From: Rhodoplanes sp.
GTDB lineage: Bacteria > Pseudomonadota > Alphaproteobacteria > Rhizobiales > Xanthobacteraceae
NCBI RefSeq assembly: GCF_013377085.1
Contig: NZ_JACAAX010000039.1
Location: 1 to 62,689, forward strand
Direction of reading: 5' to 3'
Length of the DNA stretch: 62,689 bases
Part shown: piece after piece, positions 24,279-33,407 of the stretch
Position numbering within the stretch: the stretch's first letter is position 1
How the letters are laid out: each line of letters opens with the position of its first letter
Notes under the pieces: model-generated
Databases searched by the model: none
The model's input: the letters and a program-made list of their open reading frames with translations, nothing else
Told to the model about the DNA's origin: nothing
Made by a program: the position numbers and the translations under genes

Positions 24279-25043
24279 ATGGCGGTGCATCTCTATTTCT
24301 CTTTGATTCCCGAAGCGCTGATCGCGTCGATGCTCCCGCCGGAAAAGTTCGGGCAGTACTACGCGACCGGCCACAAGTACAAGTCGAAGGGCCAGGAGAT
24401 CTTCTTCGAGATCGACCCCGCGTTCCGGCATCCGTTTTTCGAGATCGACACCGCAGTCTCGCGCTGCGTCCCGCATCCGGACGGTGCGCCGAAGAACTCG
24501 GTCTACGTGTCGGTCTACCGCGTGCTTGAACACATTCCTGTGAGCGCCATCGGCAAGATCTACCTCACTACCGCGTACGGTGCGACCATCGGCCTCGACC
24601 GCGGCACGCTCCCGACCGAGTGGCCGCGGTGCCTGCACTTTTACCAGGATCTGGCGCCCGTCAACAGCCTCGTCGTCAGCAACCAGGATCCGGTCGGCTA
24701 CTACGAGGGCGTGACGAGCAAGGCGCCGAAGTTCATCCGCTTCCCGGGCCTGTGCTTCGTCGAGCTGCAGCTGGGCGCGCTCGCGACCGACCCCGAGGGC
24801 GGCGCCGTGGGCGACCTGCCGTACTCGTTCATGCACCACTTGCGCGAAGCGCTGCTGACGCTGGAGCCCGGCGCGAAGGAGAGCAAGCTCGTCCACCGCG
24901 TGCACTCGCTCGAGTTCCCGTACCGGATGGTCAAGGGCGGCTTTTACATCGGCAACGGGCGCGACATCGCGCACTACCCGATGCCAACCGTCGCCGAGCT
25001 GCAGCGCGATCACCCGAGCTGGTGGCGCTCGGCGAACATGTAG
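24279..25043 (+). CDS. Conserved-looking protein of unknown function in the tRNA-Leu islet
   Basis: 254 aa, not assigned to a family. Soluble, no signal peptide or transmembrane helix. Rich in aromatic residues, with segments HLYFSLIPEALIASMLPPE, GHKYKSKGQEIFFEID, VYVSVYRVLEHIP and YRMVKGGFYIGNGRDIAHYP. The start at 24279 follows a good RBS (GGGGAGGAT). Codon use includes more CTC/GCG and TTT than its neighbours. Flanked on both sides by the same 22-bp repeat and by tRNA-derived direct repeats, so it is probably horizontally acquired. It may be an effector or an enzyme; nothing in the sequence decides. Confidence 0.65.
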   Translation: MAVHLYFSLIPEALIASMLPPEKFGQYYATGHKYKSKGQEIFFEIDPAFRHPFFEIDTAVSRCVPHPDGAPKNSVYVSVYRVLEHIPVSAIGKIYLTTAYGATIGLDRGTLPTEWPRCLHFYQDLAPVNSLVVSNQDPVGYYEGVTSKAPKFIRFPGLCFVELQLGALATDPEGGAVGDLPYSFMHHLREALLTLEPGAKESKLVHRVHSLEFPYRMVKGGFYIGNGRDIAHYPMPTVAELQRDHPSWWRSANM

Positions 25044-25141
25044 CCGCAGCCGGGACTGCGCCGAATGCGAAGGCGGCCGCGTCGGAAGGCGCGGCCGCTT
25101 TGCCTTGCGGCCGCCCCCGGCGGGGCGCGGACGGGGGCGAC

Positions 25142-25163
25142 GGAATTACGGTGACAGTGCACT
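25142..25163. repeat. Right copy of the 22-bp GGAATTACGGTGACAG repeat
   Basis: Perfect copy of the unit at 23538-23559, in the same orientation and followed by the same CAATTGCG. It lies 8 bp before the right direct repeat. With the left cluster it brackets the 24279 gene. Confidence 0.75.
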
Positions 25164-25170
25164 CAATTGC

Positions 25171-25382
25171 GTGCCGCAGCCGGGGCGGCCGTGATCCGCC
25201 TTGACGTGACGCGCCCGGCTTTCCTGCAGGACAACGCGCGTCGCGGCGAAACACACGACGGAAAAGAAACCCGCGGCCGGCTCGGCCCACCATCCGAATC
25301 CGTCGGACCGCGCTCCGCGCGTCCCGTCAGGGCGCCAGCAATCGTCTCGTCTGTCGGGAAAATCAGGGGCTTGGGCTGGGCT

Positions 25383-25401
<19 letters not shown>
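25171..25401. repeat. Right direct repeat overlapping the tRNA-Leu 3' end
   Basis: 231 bp, homologous to 23254-23487 and identical over its last 72 bp. It covers the downstream flank of tRNA-Leu and the last 19 nt of the tRNA. The intervening 1.7 kb carries the unknown gene and repeats. No integrase gene is present. Confidence 0.75.
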
Positions 25402-25469
<68 letters not shown>

Positions 25470-25481
25470 CCAAGGGCGCAC

Positions 25482-25510
25482 ACATAAGGGTCCGGATTCT
25501 GTCTTGTCAA
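25482..25510 (-). promoter_or_regulatory. Promoter of tRNA-Leu
   Basis: On the minus strand TTGACA (25510-25505), a 17-bp spacer, then TTATGT (25487-25482), ending 12 bp before the mature tRNA 5' end. This is a near-consensus housekeeping sigma factor promoter with ideal spacing. Confidence 0.75.
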
Positions 25511-25765
25511 CGGCGCAGGCGCCGGGAGCGCCGCGGCCGTCGCAATCGCGTCATGCGGGCGGGCCGCGGCGGGCCGGTTCCGACGGTCCCGGATCGGGCT
25601 CGGATGCCGCCGGGCCGGCGCGCATCCCGGCTCCGGCGGGTGGCGTCGGAGGGAGTCAGGCGCCGCCTCCCCTGTACAGCCGCGCCGCCATCCTGTATTC
25701 CGCCGGAACGCCCGTTCGCGCCGCCCCGGCGCGGTTTTTCGCGCGAATCGCAGGACCCCGTGGCC

Positions 25766-26740
25766 ATGGCGATGACCAGCTCCGACACCCTCGTCACCCT
25801 TTTCGGCGGCTCCGGCTTTCTCGGCCGGCATGTGGTCCGGGCGCTGGCGCCCGACATCGCCCGCATGCGCATCGCGGTGCGCCGGCCGGACCTCGCCGGC
25901 CACCTGCAGCCGCTCGGCCGGGTCGGGCAGATCCACGCCGTCCAGGCGAACCTGCGCAACGCCGAATCGGTCGCCGCCGCGGTGCGCGACTCGGCCGTGG
26001 TGATCAACCTGGTCGGCGTCCTGTTCGAGCGCGGCAAGCAGTCCTTCGAGGCCGTGCATGTCGAGGGCGCCGCCAATGTCGCCCGCGCGGCCGCGGCGCA
26101 GGGCGCCCGGCTGATCCATGTCTCGGCGATCGGGGCCGATCCGAACGCCGCCGCCCTCTATGCCCGCACCAAGGGCCGGGCCGAGCAGGCCGTGCTCGAT
26201 GCGGCGCCCGACGCCGTGATCCTGCGCCCCTCGGTGATCTTTGGACCCGACGACGCCTTCTTCAACAAGTTCGCCGCCATGGCCCGCATCGCCCCGGCCC
26301 TGCCGCTGATCGGCGGCGGCCACACCCGTTTCCAGCCGGTGTTCGCCGGCGACGTCGCCGACGCGGTCCACAAGGCGGTCGCCGGCGACGTTCCGGGCGG
26401 CACCGTCTACGAGCTCGGCGGACCCGACGTCGCCACCTTCAGGGAGCTGATGCGGCTGGTGCTCGACATCACCCAGCGTCGGCGCCTCTTGCTGCCGGTG
26501 CCGTTCTGGGCCGCCAGGCTGTTGGGCGGCGTCCTGAAGTTCCTGCCCAACCCGCCGCTGACGCCCGACCAGGCCGAGCTTCTGAAGAGCGACAACGTGG
26601 TCTCGGAGTCCGCCTTGCGCGAAAACCGCACGCTCGCGGGGCTCGGCATCGAGGCGCGCACCATGGCGGCGATCGTGCCGTCCTATCTGTGGCGCTACCG
26701 CAAGACCGGCCAGTTCAAGAACCGCCGCAGCCTCGCCTGA
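25766..26740 (+). CDS. NDUFA9-like atypical SDR (complex I NDUFA9 subunit family)
   Basis: 324 aa. NAD(P)-binding atypical SDR of the NmrA/NDUFA9 group: GGSGFLGRHVVRAL at the N-terminus, LIHVSAIGADPNAAALYARTKG (Tyr and Lys in place) and FGPDDAFFNKF. Alphaproteobacterial relatives are named after the mitochondrial complex I accessory subunit; their own role is unsettled, perhaps quinone- or lipid-related. Starts at ATG 25766; ATG 25772 and GTG 25760 are alternatives. The frame open upstream to 25382 is antisense to the tRNA and not coding. Followed 37 bp later by lldD. Confidence 0.85.
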   Translation: MAMTSSDTLVTLFGGSGFLGRHVVRALAPDIARMRIAVRRPDLAGHLQPLGRVGQIHAVQANLRNAESVAAAVRDSAVVINLVGVLFERGKQSFEAVHVEGAANVARAAAAQGARLIHVSAIGADPNAAALYARTKGRAEQAVLDAAPDAVILRPSVIFGPDDAFFNKFAAMARIAPALPLIGGGHTRFQPVFAGDVADAVHKAVAGDVPGGTVYELGGPDVATFRELMRLVLDITQRRRLLLPVPFWAARLLGGVLKFLPNPPLTPDQAELLKSDNVVSESALRENRTLAGLGIEARTMAAIVPSYLWRYRKTGQFKNRRSLA

Positions 26741-26777
26741 TCCGGCTCCGCCGGACCGAGGGGGCGGGGGCCCGGCA

Positions 26778-27941
26778 ATGACGCCGATCACCAGCATCGC
26801 CGATCTGCGCGCCGTCGCGTCGCGAAAAATTCCGCGCGCCCTGTTCGGCTATGTCGACAGCGGCTCCTACGACGAGATCACCAAAGAGGCCAATGCGGCC
26901 GAGCTGGCACGGCTGCGCTTCCGCCAGCGCGTGCTGGTCGACACTTCGGGCCGCTCGATGGCGGGCGAGATTCTGGGCCGGCCCGTCGCCATGCCGATGG
27001 CGATCGCGCCGACCGGCCTCACCGGCCTGCTGCACGGCGACGGCGAGATTCTCGGCGCCCGCGCCGCCGAAAAGGCCGGCATCCCGTTCTGCCTGTCGAC
27101 CATGTCGATCGCCACCATCGAGGACGTCCGGGCCGCCACCCAGGCGCCGTTCTGGTTCCAGCTCTATGTGCTGCGCGACCGCGACTTCAGCCGGTCGATG
27201 ATCGAGCGGGCGCGGGCGGCCGAATGCCCCGTGCTGGTCGTCACCGTCGACCTGCCGCTGCGCGGCCAACGCCACGCCGATTTGAAGAACGGCCTGACGG
27301 TGCCGCCGCGCGTCACGCTGCGGAACGTCTTCGATGTCGCCACCAAGCCGCGCTGGGCGCTCGGCGTGCTGCGCGGCAAGCGCCGGACCTTCGGCAATAT
27401 CGAGGCCTATCTGAAGGGCCGGGTCGGCCTGATGGGCGCCGGCGAATGGTCGTCCAATCATTTCGACCAGACGCTGACCTGGACCGACATGGCGTGGATC
27501 CGCGACCTATGGCCCGGCAAGCTGGTGCTCAAGGGCATTCTCGATGTCGAGGACGCCCGAAAGGCGGTGGAGATCGGGGCCGACGCCATCGTCGTCTCCA
27601 ATCACGGCGGCCGCCAGCTCGACGGCGCACCGGCCACCATCACGGTGCTGCCCGAGATCGTCCGCGCCGTCGGCGACCGGCTGGAGGTGCTGTTCGACGG
27701 CGGCATCCGCTCCGGGCAGGACGTGATGAAGGCGCTGGCGCTCGGCGCCCGCGGCGTGCTCATCGGCCGCGCCTGGCTGTACGGGCTCGCGGCCTTCGGC
27801 GAGCGCGGCTGCACCATGGCGCTCGACATCATCCGCCGCGAGCTGGAGATCACCATGATGCTCACCGGCGTGACGGATCTCCGCACCATCGGCCCCGAGG
27901 TGCTGTACGGGGTCGAGGCGAAGGCGGAGGCGGAGGAGTAG
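26778..27941 (+). CDS. lldD: L-lactate dehydrogenase (quinone, FMN)
   Basis: 387 aa, the standard LldD length. Oxidises L-lactate to pyruvate and passes electrons to quinone at the inner membrane. FMN TIM barrel with MAIAPTGLTGLLHGDGE, FQLYVLRDRDF, active-site [13 protein letters not shown] and FDGGIRSGQDVMKALALGA. No signal peptide, so cytoplasmic face, in contrast to the leader-bearing relative at 14553. Probably cotranscribed with the NDUFA9-like gene. No LldR regulator is adjacent. Confidence 0.88.
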   Translation: MTPITSIADLRAVASRKIPRALFGYVDSGSYDEITKEANAAELARLRFRQRVLVDTSGRSMAGEILGRPVAMPMAIAPTGLTGLLHGDGEILGARAAEKAGIPFCLSTMSIATIEDVRAATQAPFWFQLYVLRDRDFSRSMIERARAAECPVLVVTVDLPLRGQRHADLKNGLTVPPRVTLRNVFDVATKPRWALGVLRGKRRTFGNIEAYLKGRVGLMGAGEWSSNHFDQTLTWTDMAWIRDLWPGKLVLKGILDVEDARKAVEIGADAIVVSNHGGRQLDGAPATITVLPEIVRAVGDRLEVLFDGGIRSGQDVMKALALGARGVLIGRAWLYGLAAFGERGCTMALDIIRRELEITMMLTGVTDLRTIGPEVLYGVEAKAEAEE

Positions 27942-27983
27942 CGGGCGCGTTTTAGCCTCCCCCTGGGTCGCGCGGAGAACCAT

Positions 27984-28022
27984 TGTAGGGTGGGCAAAGG
28001 CGCGCAGCGCCGTGCCCACGCG
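27984..28022. repeat. Left 39-bp inverted repeat of the RAYT element
   Basis: Begins TGTAGGGTGGGCAAAGG and ends GTGCCCACGCG. It is the exact reverse complement of 28578-28616. Each copy is itself an imperfect hairpin (GGGCAAAGGCGC / GGCACG...GTGCCC), the REP structure recognised by RAYT enzymes. Confidence 0.88.
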
Positions 28023-28045
28023 GACGACAATGCAGGGCGTCCTCC

Positions 28046-28576
28046 ATGTCGCGCTATCGCCGCGCAAGGATCGAAGGCGGCTTGTTCTTCTTCACGGTCG
28101 CGCTTGCGGATCGCTCGACCGACCTTCTTGTGCGCCACATCGACCGGTTACGCCGAGCCTATCGCGTGGTCCAGGAGCGACGGCCGTTCGGGACCATTGC
28201 GATTTGCATCCTGCCTGACCACCTGCATGCGCTCTGGTCGCTTCCCGAAGGGGATGCCGACTTCGCGTCCCGCTGGGCGATGATCAAGATCGGCTTTTCG
28301 CGCGGGCTTTCGCCGGCGGTCGGTCGGTCGGCCAGCAAGGTCGCCAGACGCGAGAAGGGCTTGTGGCAGCGACGCTTCTGGGAGCACGCGATCCGCGACG
28401 ACTCCGATTTCGCGCGGCATGTCGACTACATCCACTATAACCCGGTCAAGCACGGCCACGTCTCCGCCGTTGCCGACTGGCCGTACAGCAGCTTTCATCG
28501 CTGGGTCGATCAAGGTCTCCTTCCTCTCGACTGGGGCGGCGACGTCGCAGATCTCCCGGGATGCTTCGGTGAATAG
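28046..28576 (+). CDS. REP-associated tyrosine transposase (RAYT, Y1 family)
   Basis: 176 aa. Single-strand HUH endonuclease related to IS200/IS605 TnpA that mobilises REP palindromes. The HUH metal motif is seen as ILPDHLHALW, and a tyrosine-bearing YIHYNPVKHG segment follows a typical RAYT WQRRFWEHAIRDDSDFARHV stretch. Flanked by perfect 39-bp inverted REPs, 24 bp before its start and 1 bp after its stop. The structure is intact, so the enzyme may be active. It may be responsible for the same repeat family elsewhere in the genome. Confidence 0.92.
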   Translation: MSRYRRARIEGGLFFFTVALADRSTDLLVRHIDRLRRAYRVVQERRPFGTIAICILPDHLHALWSLPEGDADFASRWAMIKIGFSRGLSPAVGRSASKVARREKGLWQRRFWEHAIRDDSDFARHVDYIHYNPVKHGHVSAVADWPYSSFHRWVDQGLLPLDWGGDVADLPGCFGE

Positions 28577-28577
28577 T

Positions 28578-28616
28578 CGCGTGGGCACGGCGCTGCGCGC
28601 CTTTGCCCACCCTACA
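28578..28616. repeat. Right 39-bp inverted repeat of the RAYT element
   Basis: Perfect reverse complement of 27984-28022, beginning CGCGTGGGCACGG. It lies between the RAYT stop codon and the end of the convergent GNAT gene, and could also fold as a terminator for both. Confidence 0.88.
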
Positions 28617-28619
28617 ACG

Positions 28620-29168
28620 CTACAGCATCCGCACCATGAACCGCGCCGCTGCGCCATAGCTCGCCAGCTTCTCCGCCAGCGCCGGATCGTCGATAGCCAA
28701 AAATCCCTGCCGTCCCCAGAAGCCGGCCGAGTTGCCGACCGCGACCAGCGACATCGTCTTGAAACCGGCGTCGCCGGCGTGCCGCGCCAGCGTGTCGACC
28801 ATCGCGGCGCCGGTGCCGTTCTGTCGCGCGGCGGGCATGAGTGCGAGGTCGTGCAGGTAGACCGTGTCGGCGCCGTCCGGCAGCGTGCCCAAAAGACTGT
28901 TCAGGGCGGGCGGCGATCCGGCCCGCCAGGGATGGCTCACCACATAGCCGGCGAGCGGCGTCGGCGCGTCGGCCGCGGCCAGCACGAAGCATCCGGCCGG
29001 CCACAGCCGCAGCCGCTCGGCGAACACGCAGGCGTCCTCGGGGAAATCGGGATGCACCACGGCCGCGACGGCCAGGACCGCGGCGAGGTCGGCCTCGGCC
29101 ATGGGGCGCCAGACGGCTGTCGGGGCGGCCGTCCGGGGTGTCGACTGATCGGGCATAACGAAGGTCAT
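28620..29168 (-). CDS. GNAT family N-acetyltransferase
   Basis: 182 aa from ATG 29168 (MTFVMPDQS). Acetyl-CoA-dependent acetyltransferase fold. The CoA pyrophosphate-binding region is PAARQNGTGAAMVDTLARH, a fair match to Q/RxxGxG/A, followed by VAVGNSAGFWGRQGF, the classical beta5-alpha4 segment. Substrate unknown. The gene ends 4 bp from the RAYT repeat and is divergent from the small membrane protein gene at 29273. Confidence 0.82.
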   Translation of the reverse strand: MTFVMPDQSTPRTAAPTAVWRPMAEADLAAVLAVAAVVHPDFPEDACVFAERLRLWPAGCFVLAAADAPTPLAGYVVSHPWRAGSPPALNSLLGTLPDGADTVYLHDLALMPAARQNGTGAAMVDTLARHAGDAGFKTMSLVAVGNSAGFWGRQGFLAIDDPALAEKLASYGAAARFMVRML

Positions 29169-29272
29169 GGCTGGTGGTGAGCGACGGATCGGGCGATGAT
29201 GTATCCGTATTTTGCCGTTGCGCGGCGTTTCGCCACTGGCGCGACGCAGGGCGCCAACCACATTTTTACGCC

Positions 29273-29653
29273 ATGAGCGATCATCCAACCGACGAGTTTC
29301 GCCAAAACCGGTCAGAGCGTCCCCGCGCCGAGCCCGAGATCATCCCGCCGGGCGCGCCCGATCCGCGCCGCCCGGGCGCCCAACCCGGGCACAATGCCGG
29401 GCCGGAGGACTTTTCCGGCACCGTGTTCATCACGGTCGATCAGGACGGCCGCACCCACTACACCAAGATCGAGCCGCCCGGCCCGTTCGCCGTCGCCATG
29501 GGCCTGATCGTGCTGGGCGTCATCGTCGGCGCCATTCTTCTGGTCGCCCTCGGCATGGTGCTGTTCTGGGTGCCCGTGGTGGTGATCACCATCGCCGTGC
29601 TGGTGTTCTCCAGCTACCTGAAGGCGGCGTGGGCGCGCTTCATGGGGCGGTGA
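29273..29653 (+). CDS. Small membrane protein, hypothetical
   Basis: 126 aa from ATG 29273. A hydrophilic, Pro/Arg-rich cytoplasmic N-terminus (about 1-60) includes FSGTVFITVDQDGRTHYTKI. Two adjacent transmembrane helices follow (about 71-115), then a short basic tail. No family recognised; similar short proteins occur near housekeeping genes in related bacteria. Convergent with the EVE gene by 17 bp. Confidence 0.6.
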   Translation: MSDHPTDEFRQNRSERPRAEPEIIPPGAPDPRRPGAQPGHNAGPEDFSGTVFITVDQDGRTHYTKIEPPGPFAVAMGLIVLGVIVGAILLVALGMVLFWVPVVVITIAVLVFSSYLKAAWARFMGR

Positions 29654-29670
29654 GGCGCGCGTCCCGCCGA

Positions 29671-30093
29671 TCAGGCCTTCACGCCGCCCATCCTGCAGAT
29701 CGTCTTCCACTCGGCCGCCGTCACGGGCTGCACGGACAGACGTGACTGCTTCAGCAGCGCCATCTCGGCCAGGCTCTTCTCCGCCTTGATGGCGGCGAGC
29801 GTCACCGGCGTCTTCAGCGGCTCGACGGCCTTCAGATCCACCACCACCCACGGGTCGCCCGGCTGTGCGGTCGGGTCCGGATAGTGCTCGCGGATGATGT
29901 CCACGACGCCGACGATCCGCTTCTCGTCGACCGAGTGGTAGAAGAAAGCGCGGTCGCCGGCCTTCATCTTCATCAGGTTGAGCTTGGCCGTGTGATTGCG
30001 CACCCCGGTCCACGGCTCGCCCTTGGCGCCGCGCTTCACCTGGTCGTCCCATGACCAGGTCGAGGGCTCGGACTTCACCAGCCAGTACGCCAT
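29671..30093 (-). CDS. EVE-domain protein
   Basis: 140 aa, near the usual length of stand-alone EVE proteins. PUA-like fold that binds modified bases in RNA or DNA. Signature segments: YWLVKSEPSTWSWDDQ at the start, GVRNHTAKLNLMKMKAGDRA, FYHSVDEKRIVGVV and DPWVVVDLKAV. The start at 30093 fits the family; the upstream 23 residues are REP-derived. In many alphaproteobacteria this gene follows tsaD-gpsA, as here, although a REP element now separates it. Confidence 0.9.
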   Translation of the reverse strand: MAYWLVKSEPSTWSWDDQVKRGAKGEPWTGVRNHTAKLNLMKMKAGDRAFFYHSVDEKRIVGVVDIIREHYPDPTAQPGDPWVVVDLKAVEPLKTPVTLAAIKAEKSLAEMALLKQSRLSVQPVTAAEWKTICRMGGVKA

Positions 30094-30121
30094 CGGTTGC
30101 TCCACCTTCGTGCCTTCTTCT

Positions 30122-30243
30122 GTCGTTCCGGGGCGGCCCGAAGGGCCGAGCCCGGAACCCATAACCCCTGTCTTTCGTGAGTCACCGAAGCAGGGCGTAT
30201 GGATTCCGGGCTCGCGGACCTGAAGGTCCGCGCCCCGGAATGA
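30122..30243. repeat. REP-like palindrome pair, family B
   Basis: GTCGTTCCGGGGC...CCCGGAACCC and GGATTCCGGG...CCCCGGAATGAC face each other around a short spacer. A second copy of the same arrangement is at 47189-47289, sharing GGAACCCATAACCCC and GCGTATGGATTCCGGG. It separates gpsA from the EVE gene. Confidence 0.78.
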
Positions 30244-30253
30244 CGATGAACAC

Positions 30254-31243
30254 TCAATGCTCCGCCCGGAACGGCCGGGTCATCAGCGCCTCGATCGCCT
30301 GGTCGACGCTGAGATGGCCGTCCAGCACGGCGGCGACCGCGCCGGCGATCGGCATGTCGACGTCGCGCTCGCGCGCCATCTCGACCAGCACGGGCGCCGT
30401 GAAGGCGCCCTCGGCCAATAGGCCGCCGCGCCGCGCCTCGTCGGGCGACACTCCTTCGCCGAGCGCGATGCCGAGCGAAAAATTGCGCGACTGGCGGCTC
30501 GAGCAGGTGAGGATCAGGTCGCCGAGGCCGGACAGGCCGGTGAGCGTCTCCGTGCGGGCGCCGTAGGCGCGGCCGAACCGCACCAGCTCGGCGAAGCCGC
30601 GCGTGGTCAGCGCCGCCGCGGCGCTGACGCCGAGCCGGCGGCCGCGCACGATGCCGACCGCGATGGCGAGCACGTTCTTGGCGGCGCCGCCGATCTCGAC
30701 GCCGCGCGTGTCGATCGCGTGATAGGGCCGGAACGTGGTGGTGCCGAGCGAATGGGCGAGCGCGGTCGCGACCTGCTCGTCGGCGGCCGCCAGCGTCACG
30801 GCGGTCGGCAGGCCGCGCGCCACGTCGGCCGCGAAGCTCGGCCCCGACAGGATCGCCGGCGTCGCGCCGGGCAGCGCCGCGGCGATCACCTCGGTCATGA
30901 AGCGGCGGGTGCCGCGCTCGATCCCCTTGGCGCAGGCGACCACCGGCACGCCTGGCCGCAGCACGCCCGCGAGCGTCGCGGCAACGGCGCCATGCGCCTG
31001 CGCCGGCACCACCAGCAGCACCGCGTCGGCGTCGGCGACGGCCGCCGGGCCGGCCGCGATCTCGATCGTGGCGTCGAGCGCCACGTCGGGCAGGTGCGGC
31101 GAGGCGCCGGCCGCGCGCAGTGCGGCAGCGGCCGTGTCGTCACGGGCGATCAGCACGGTGCGGCGCCCGGCCCGCGCCGCCACATTGGCGAGCGCCGCGC
31201 CCCAGGCGCCGGCTCCGACCACGGCAATCCGCTCGTACGTCAT
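30254..31243 (-). CDS. gpsA: Glycerol-3-phosphate dehydrogenase [NAD(P)+]
   Basis: 329 aa. Reduces dihydroxyacetone phosphate to sn-glycerol-3-phosphate for phospholipid synthesis; cytosolic. The nucleotide motif [10 protein letters not shown] is at the N-terminus, followed by [22 protein letters not shown] with the catalytic Lys, and [18 protein letters not shown]. The ATG at 31243 is chosen. A GTG at 31255 would overlap the tsaD stop as GTGA and is equally possible. Second gene of the tsaD-gpsA unit. Confidence 0.93.
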   Translation of the reverse strand: MTYERIAVVGAGAWGAALANVAARAGRRTVLIARDDTAAAALRAAGASPHLPDVALDATIEIAAGPAAVADADAVLLVVPAQAHGAVAATLAGVLRPGVPVVACAKGIERGTRRFMTEVIAAALPGATPAILSGPSFAADVARGLPTAVTLAAADEQVATALAHSLGTTTFRPYHAIDTRGVEIGGAAKNVLAIAVGIVRGRRLGVSAAAALTTRGFAELVRFGRAYGARTETLTGLSGLGDLILTCSSRQSRNFSLGIALGEGVSPDEARRGGLLAEGAFTAPVLVEMARERDVDMPIAGAVAAVLDGHLSVDQAIEALMTRPFRAEH

Positions 31244-31251
31244 GGGAGAGG

Positions 31252-32337
31252 TCACGCAGGGGTGGGGTCGAAGGTCGGATCGAGACGCGGCTCATCGGCC
31301 GGCTTGCTCACCTGGTCGAGCGGCCAGCGCGGCTTCGGGGCGGTGTCGAGCGTGTCGGTGAGCCCGTAGGCGAGCCGCTCGGCCCCGGCCCAGGCGATCA
31401 TGGCGCCGTTGTCGGTGCACAGATCCGGGCGCGGCAGCACCAGCACGGTGCCGCCGTCGAGTGCGCAGGCGTTGAGGAGCTTGCGGATCGCCTGGTTGGA
31501 GGCGACGCCGCCGGCCGCGACCAGCGCCATCGGCGGGCCGAATTTTTCGCGAAAAAGCTTCAGGCCGGCCCGCAGCCGGTCCTTCACCATATCGGCCACA
31601 GCCTGCTGGAACGAGGCGCACAGATCGCTGACGTCCTGGTCGGACAGCGGCGCGCATTTCTCGGCCTCGAGCCGCAGCGCGGTCTTCAGGCCGGACAACG
31701 AGAAATTGGCGTCGGGGCGGCCGACCATCGGGCGTGGCAGCGCGAAGCGGGCCGGGTCGCCATCGCGGGCGGCGCGCTCCACCGCCGGTCCGCCCGGATA
31801 GGCGAGGCCCAGGATCTTGGCGGTCTTGTCGAAGGCCTCGCCGATGGCGTCGTCGAGCGTGGTGCCCAGCCGGACATAGTCGCCCACGCCCAGGATCGCG
31901 ACGATCTGGGTGTGGCCGCCGGAGGCGAGGAACAGGCAATAGGGGAACGGCAGGTCGTTGGTCAGCCGCGCCGTCAGGGCGTGCGCTTCGAGATGGTTGA
32001 CGGCGATCAGCGGCTTCTCGTGCACGAGGGCGATCGCCTTGGCGGTGGTGAGGCCGACGATCAGGCCGCCGATCAGCCCGGGCCCGGCCGCCGCGGCGAC
32101 GCCGTCGAGGCTGGCGAAGCTCTTCCCGGCCTCCTGCATGGCCTGGGCGATCAGGCCGTCGAGAATCTCCACATGGGCGCGGGCGGCGATCTCCGGCACC
32201 ACGCCGCCGAAGGCCGCGTGCTCGTCGATCTGGGAGAACACCACGTTGGAGAGAATGCGGCCGCGCCCGTCGTCGTCGCGCTCGACCACGGCGGCGGCAG
32301 TTTCGTCGCAGGTCGTCTCCAGCCCGAGAACGATCAT
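31252..32337 (-). CDS. tsaD: tRNA N6-adenosine threonylcarbamoyltransferase TsaD
   Basis: 361 aa. Essential enzyme that adds threonylcarbamoyl to A37 of ANN-decoding tRNAs together with TsaB/TsaE. ASKHA ATPase fold with [15 protein letters not shown], the metal-binding HLEAH motif, ASGGHTQ and [13 protein letters not shown] Pro/Asp-rich C-terminal extension of about 20 residues ends DPTFDPTPA. Divergent from hemC with 120 bp between the starts, an arrangement conserved in alphaproteobacteria. Confidence 0.95.
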   Translation of the reverse strand: MIVLGLETTCDETAAAVVERDDDGRGRILSNVVFSQIDEHAAFGGVVPEIAARAHVEILDGLIAQAMQEAGKSFASLDGVAAAAGPGLIGGLIVGLTTAKAIALVHEKPLIAVNHLEAHALTARLTNDLPFPYCLFLASGGHTQIVAILGVGDYVRLGTTLDDAIGEAFDKTAKILGLAYPGGPAVERAARDGDPARFALPRPMVGRPDANFSLSGLKTALRLEAEKCAPLSDQDVSDLCASFQQAVADMVKDRLRAGLKLFREKFGPPMALVAAGGVASNQAIRKLLNACALDGGTVLVLPRPDLCTDNGAMIAWAGAERLAYGLTDTLDTAPKPRWPLDQVSKPADEPRLDPTFDPTPA

Positions 32338-32457
32338 GGATACCGGCGACTACTCACTTCGCCTCCGTCCCCTTCCCTCGCGCGGAGCCCGCTCTTATAA
32401 CGGCGTCGTGCGCGGACCCGCTTCCATTAGGGTTTCGGCGTAGCATTGTGAGGTCCC

Positions 32458-33393
32458 ATGGCGCAATCCTCGTCCCCGCCGTTCGTCCGTATCGGCACAC
32501 GCGGCAGCCCGCTCGCCCTCTGGCAGGCCCATGAGACGCAGAAGCGCCTCGCCGCCGCCCATGGGGTGCCGCTCGACGCGATCGCCATCACCATCATCAA
32601 GACCTCGGGCGACATCATCCAGGATCGCCCGCTCTCCGAGGTGGGCGGCAAGGGCCTGTTCACCAAGGAGATCGAGCAGGCGCTGTTCGACGAGACGGTC
32701 GACCTCGCGGTCCATTCGGCCAAGGACATGGAGACGGCGCTGCCGGACGGCCTCGTCCTCACCGCCTGCCTGCCGCGCGAGGATGTTCGCGATGCCTTCA
32801 TCTGCAAGAAGGTGAGGACGCTCGCCGAGCTGCCGGCCGGCGCCGTGGTCGGCACCGCGTCGCTGCGGCGCGGCGCCATGGTCAAGCGGCTGCGGCCCGA
32901 CATCACGGTGGTGTCGATCCGCGGCAATGTCGACACCCGCATCCGCAAGGTCGAATCCGGCGAGGTCGACGCGACCCTGCTGGCGCTCGCCGGGCTCAAG
33001 CGGCTCGGCCTCGCCGACCATGCGACCTCGCTGTTCGACCCCGAACAGTTCCTCCCCGCCGTCGGCCAGGGTGCCGTGGCGATCGAGTGCCGCGAGAACG
33101 ACACCCGCACCCGCGAGCTGCTCGCTGCCATCGACGACGGCGTCACCCGCACGGCGCTGACGGCCGAGCGGGCTTTCCTGGGCGCGCTCGACGGCTCCTG
33201 CCGCACCCCGATCGCCGGCCACGCGACCCTGTCGGGCGACCGCCTGTTTCTGCGCGGCCTGATCGTCAAGACCGATGGCAGCGTCGCCCACGAGACCTCG
33301 CGCGAGGGGGCTGCGGCCGATGCCGCGGCGCTCGGCGCCGACGCCGGGCGCGAGCTCAAAGTCCGCGGCGGGCCGGACTTCTTCGCCGCCTGA
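32458..33393 (+). CDS. hemC: Porphobilinogen deaminase (hydroxymethylbilane synthase)
   Basis: 311 aa. Polymerises four porphobilinogens into hydroxymethylbilane on a dipyrromethane cofactor. Seen: [13 protein letters not shown] at the N-terminus, [29 protein letters not shown] (Arg residues for carboxylates), and the cofactor cysteine in [13 protein letters not shown]. First gene of hemC-hemD-mic60-hemY, all on the plus strand with short gaps. Confidence 0.95.
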   Translation: MAQSSSPPFVRIGTRGSPLALWQAHETQKRLAAAHGVPLDAIAITIIKTSGDIIQDRPLSEVGGKGLFTKEIEQALFDETVDLAVHSAKDMETALPDGLVLTACLPREDVRDAFICKKVRTLAELPAGAVVGTASLRRGAMVKRLRPDITVVSIRGNVDTRIRKVESGEVDATLLALAGLKRLGLADHATSLFDPEQFLPAVGQGAVAIECRENDTRTRELLAAIDDGVTRTALTAERAFLGALDGSCRTPIAGHATLSGDRLFLRGLIVKTDGSVAHETSREGAAADAAALGADAGRELKVRGGPDFFAA

Positions 33394-33407
33394 ACGGAGG
33401 AGAGCCG

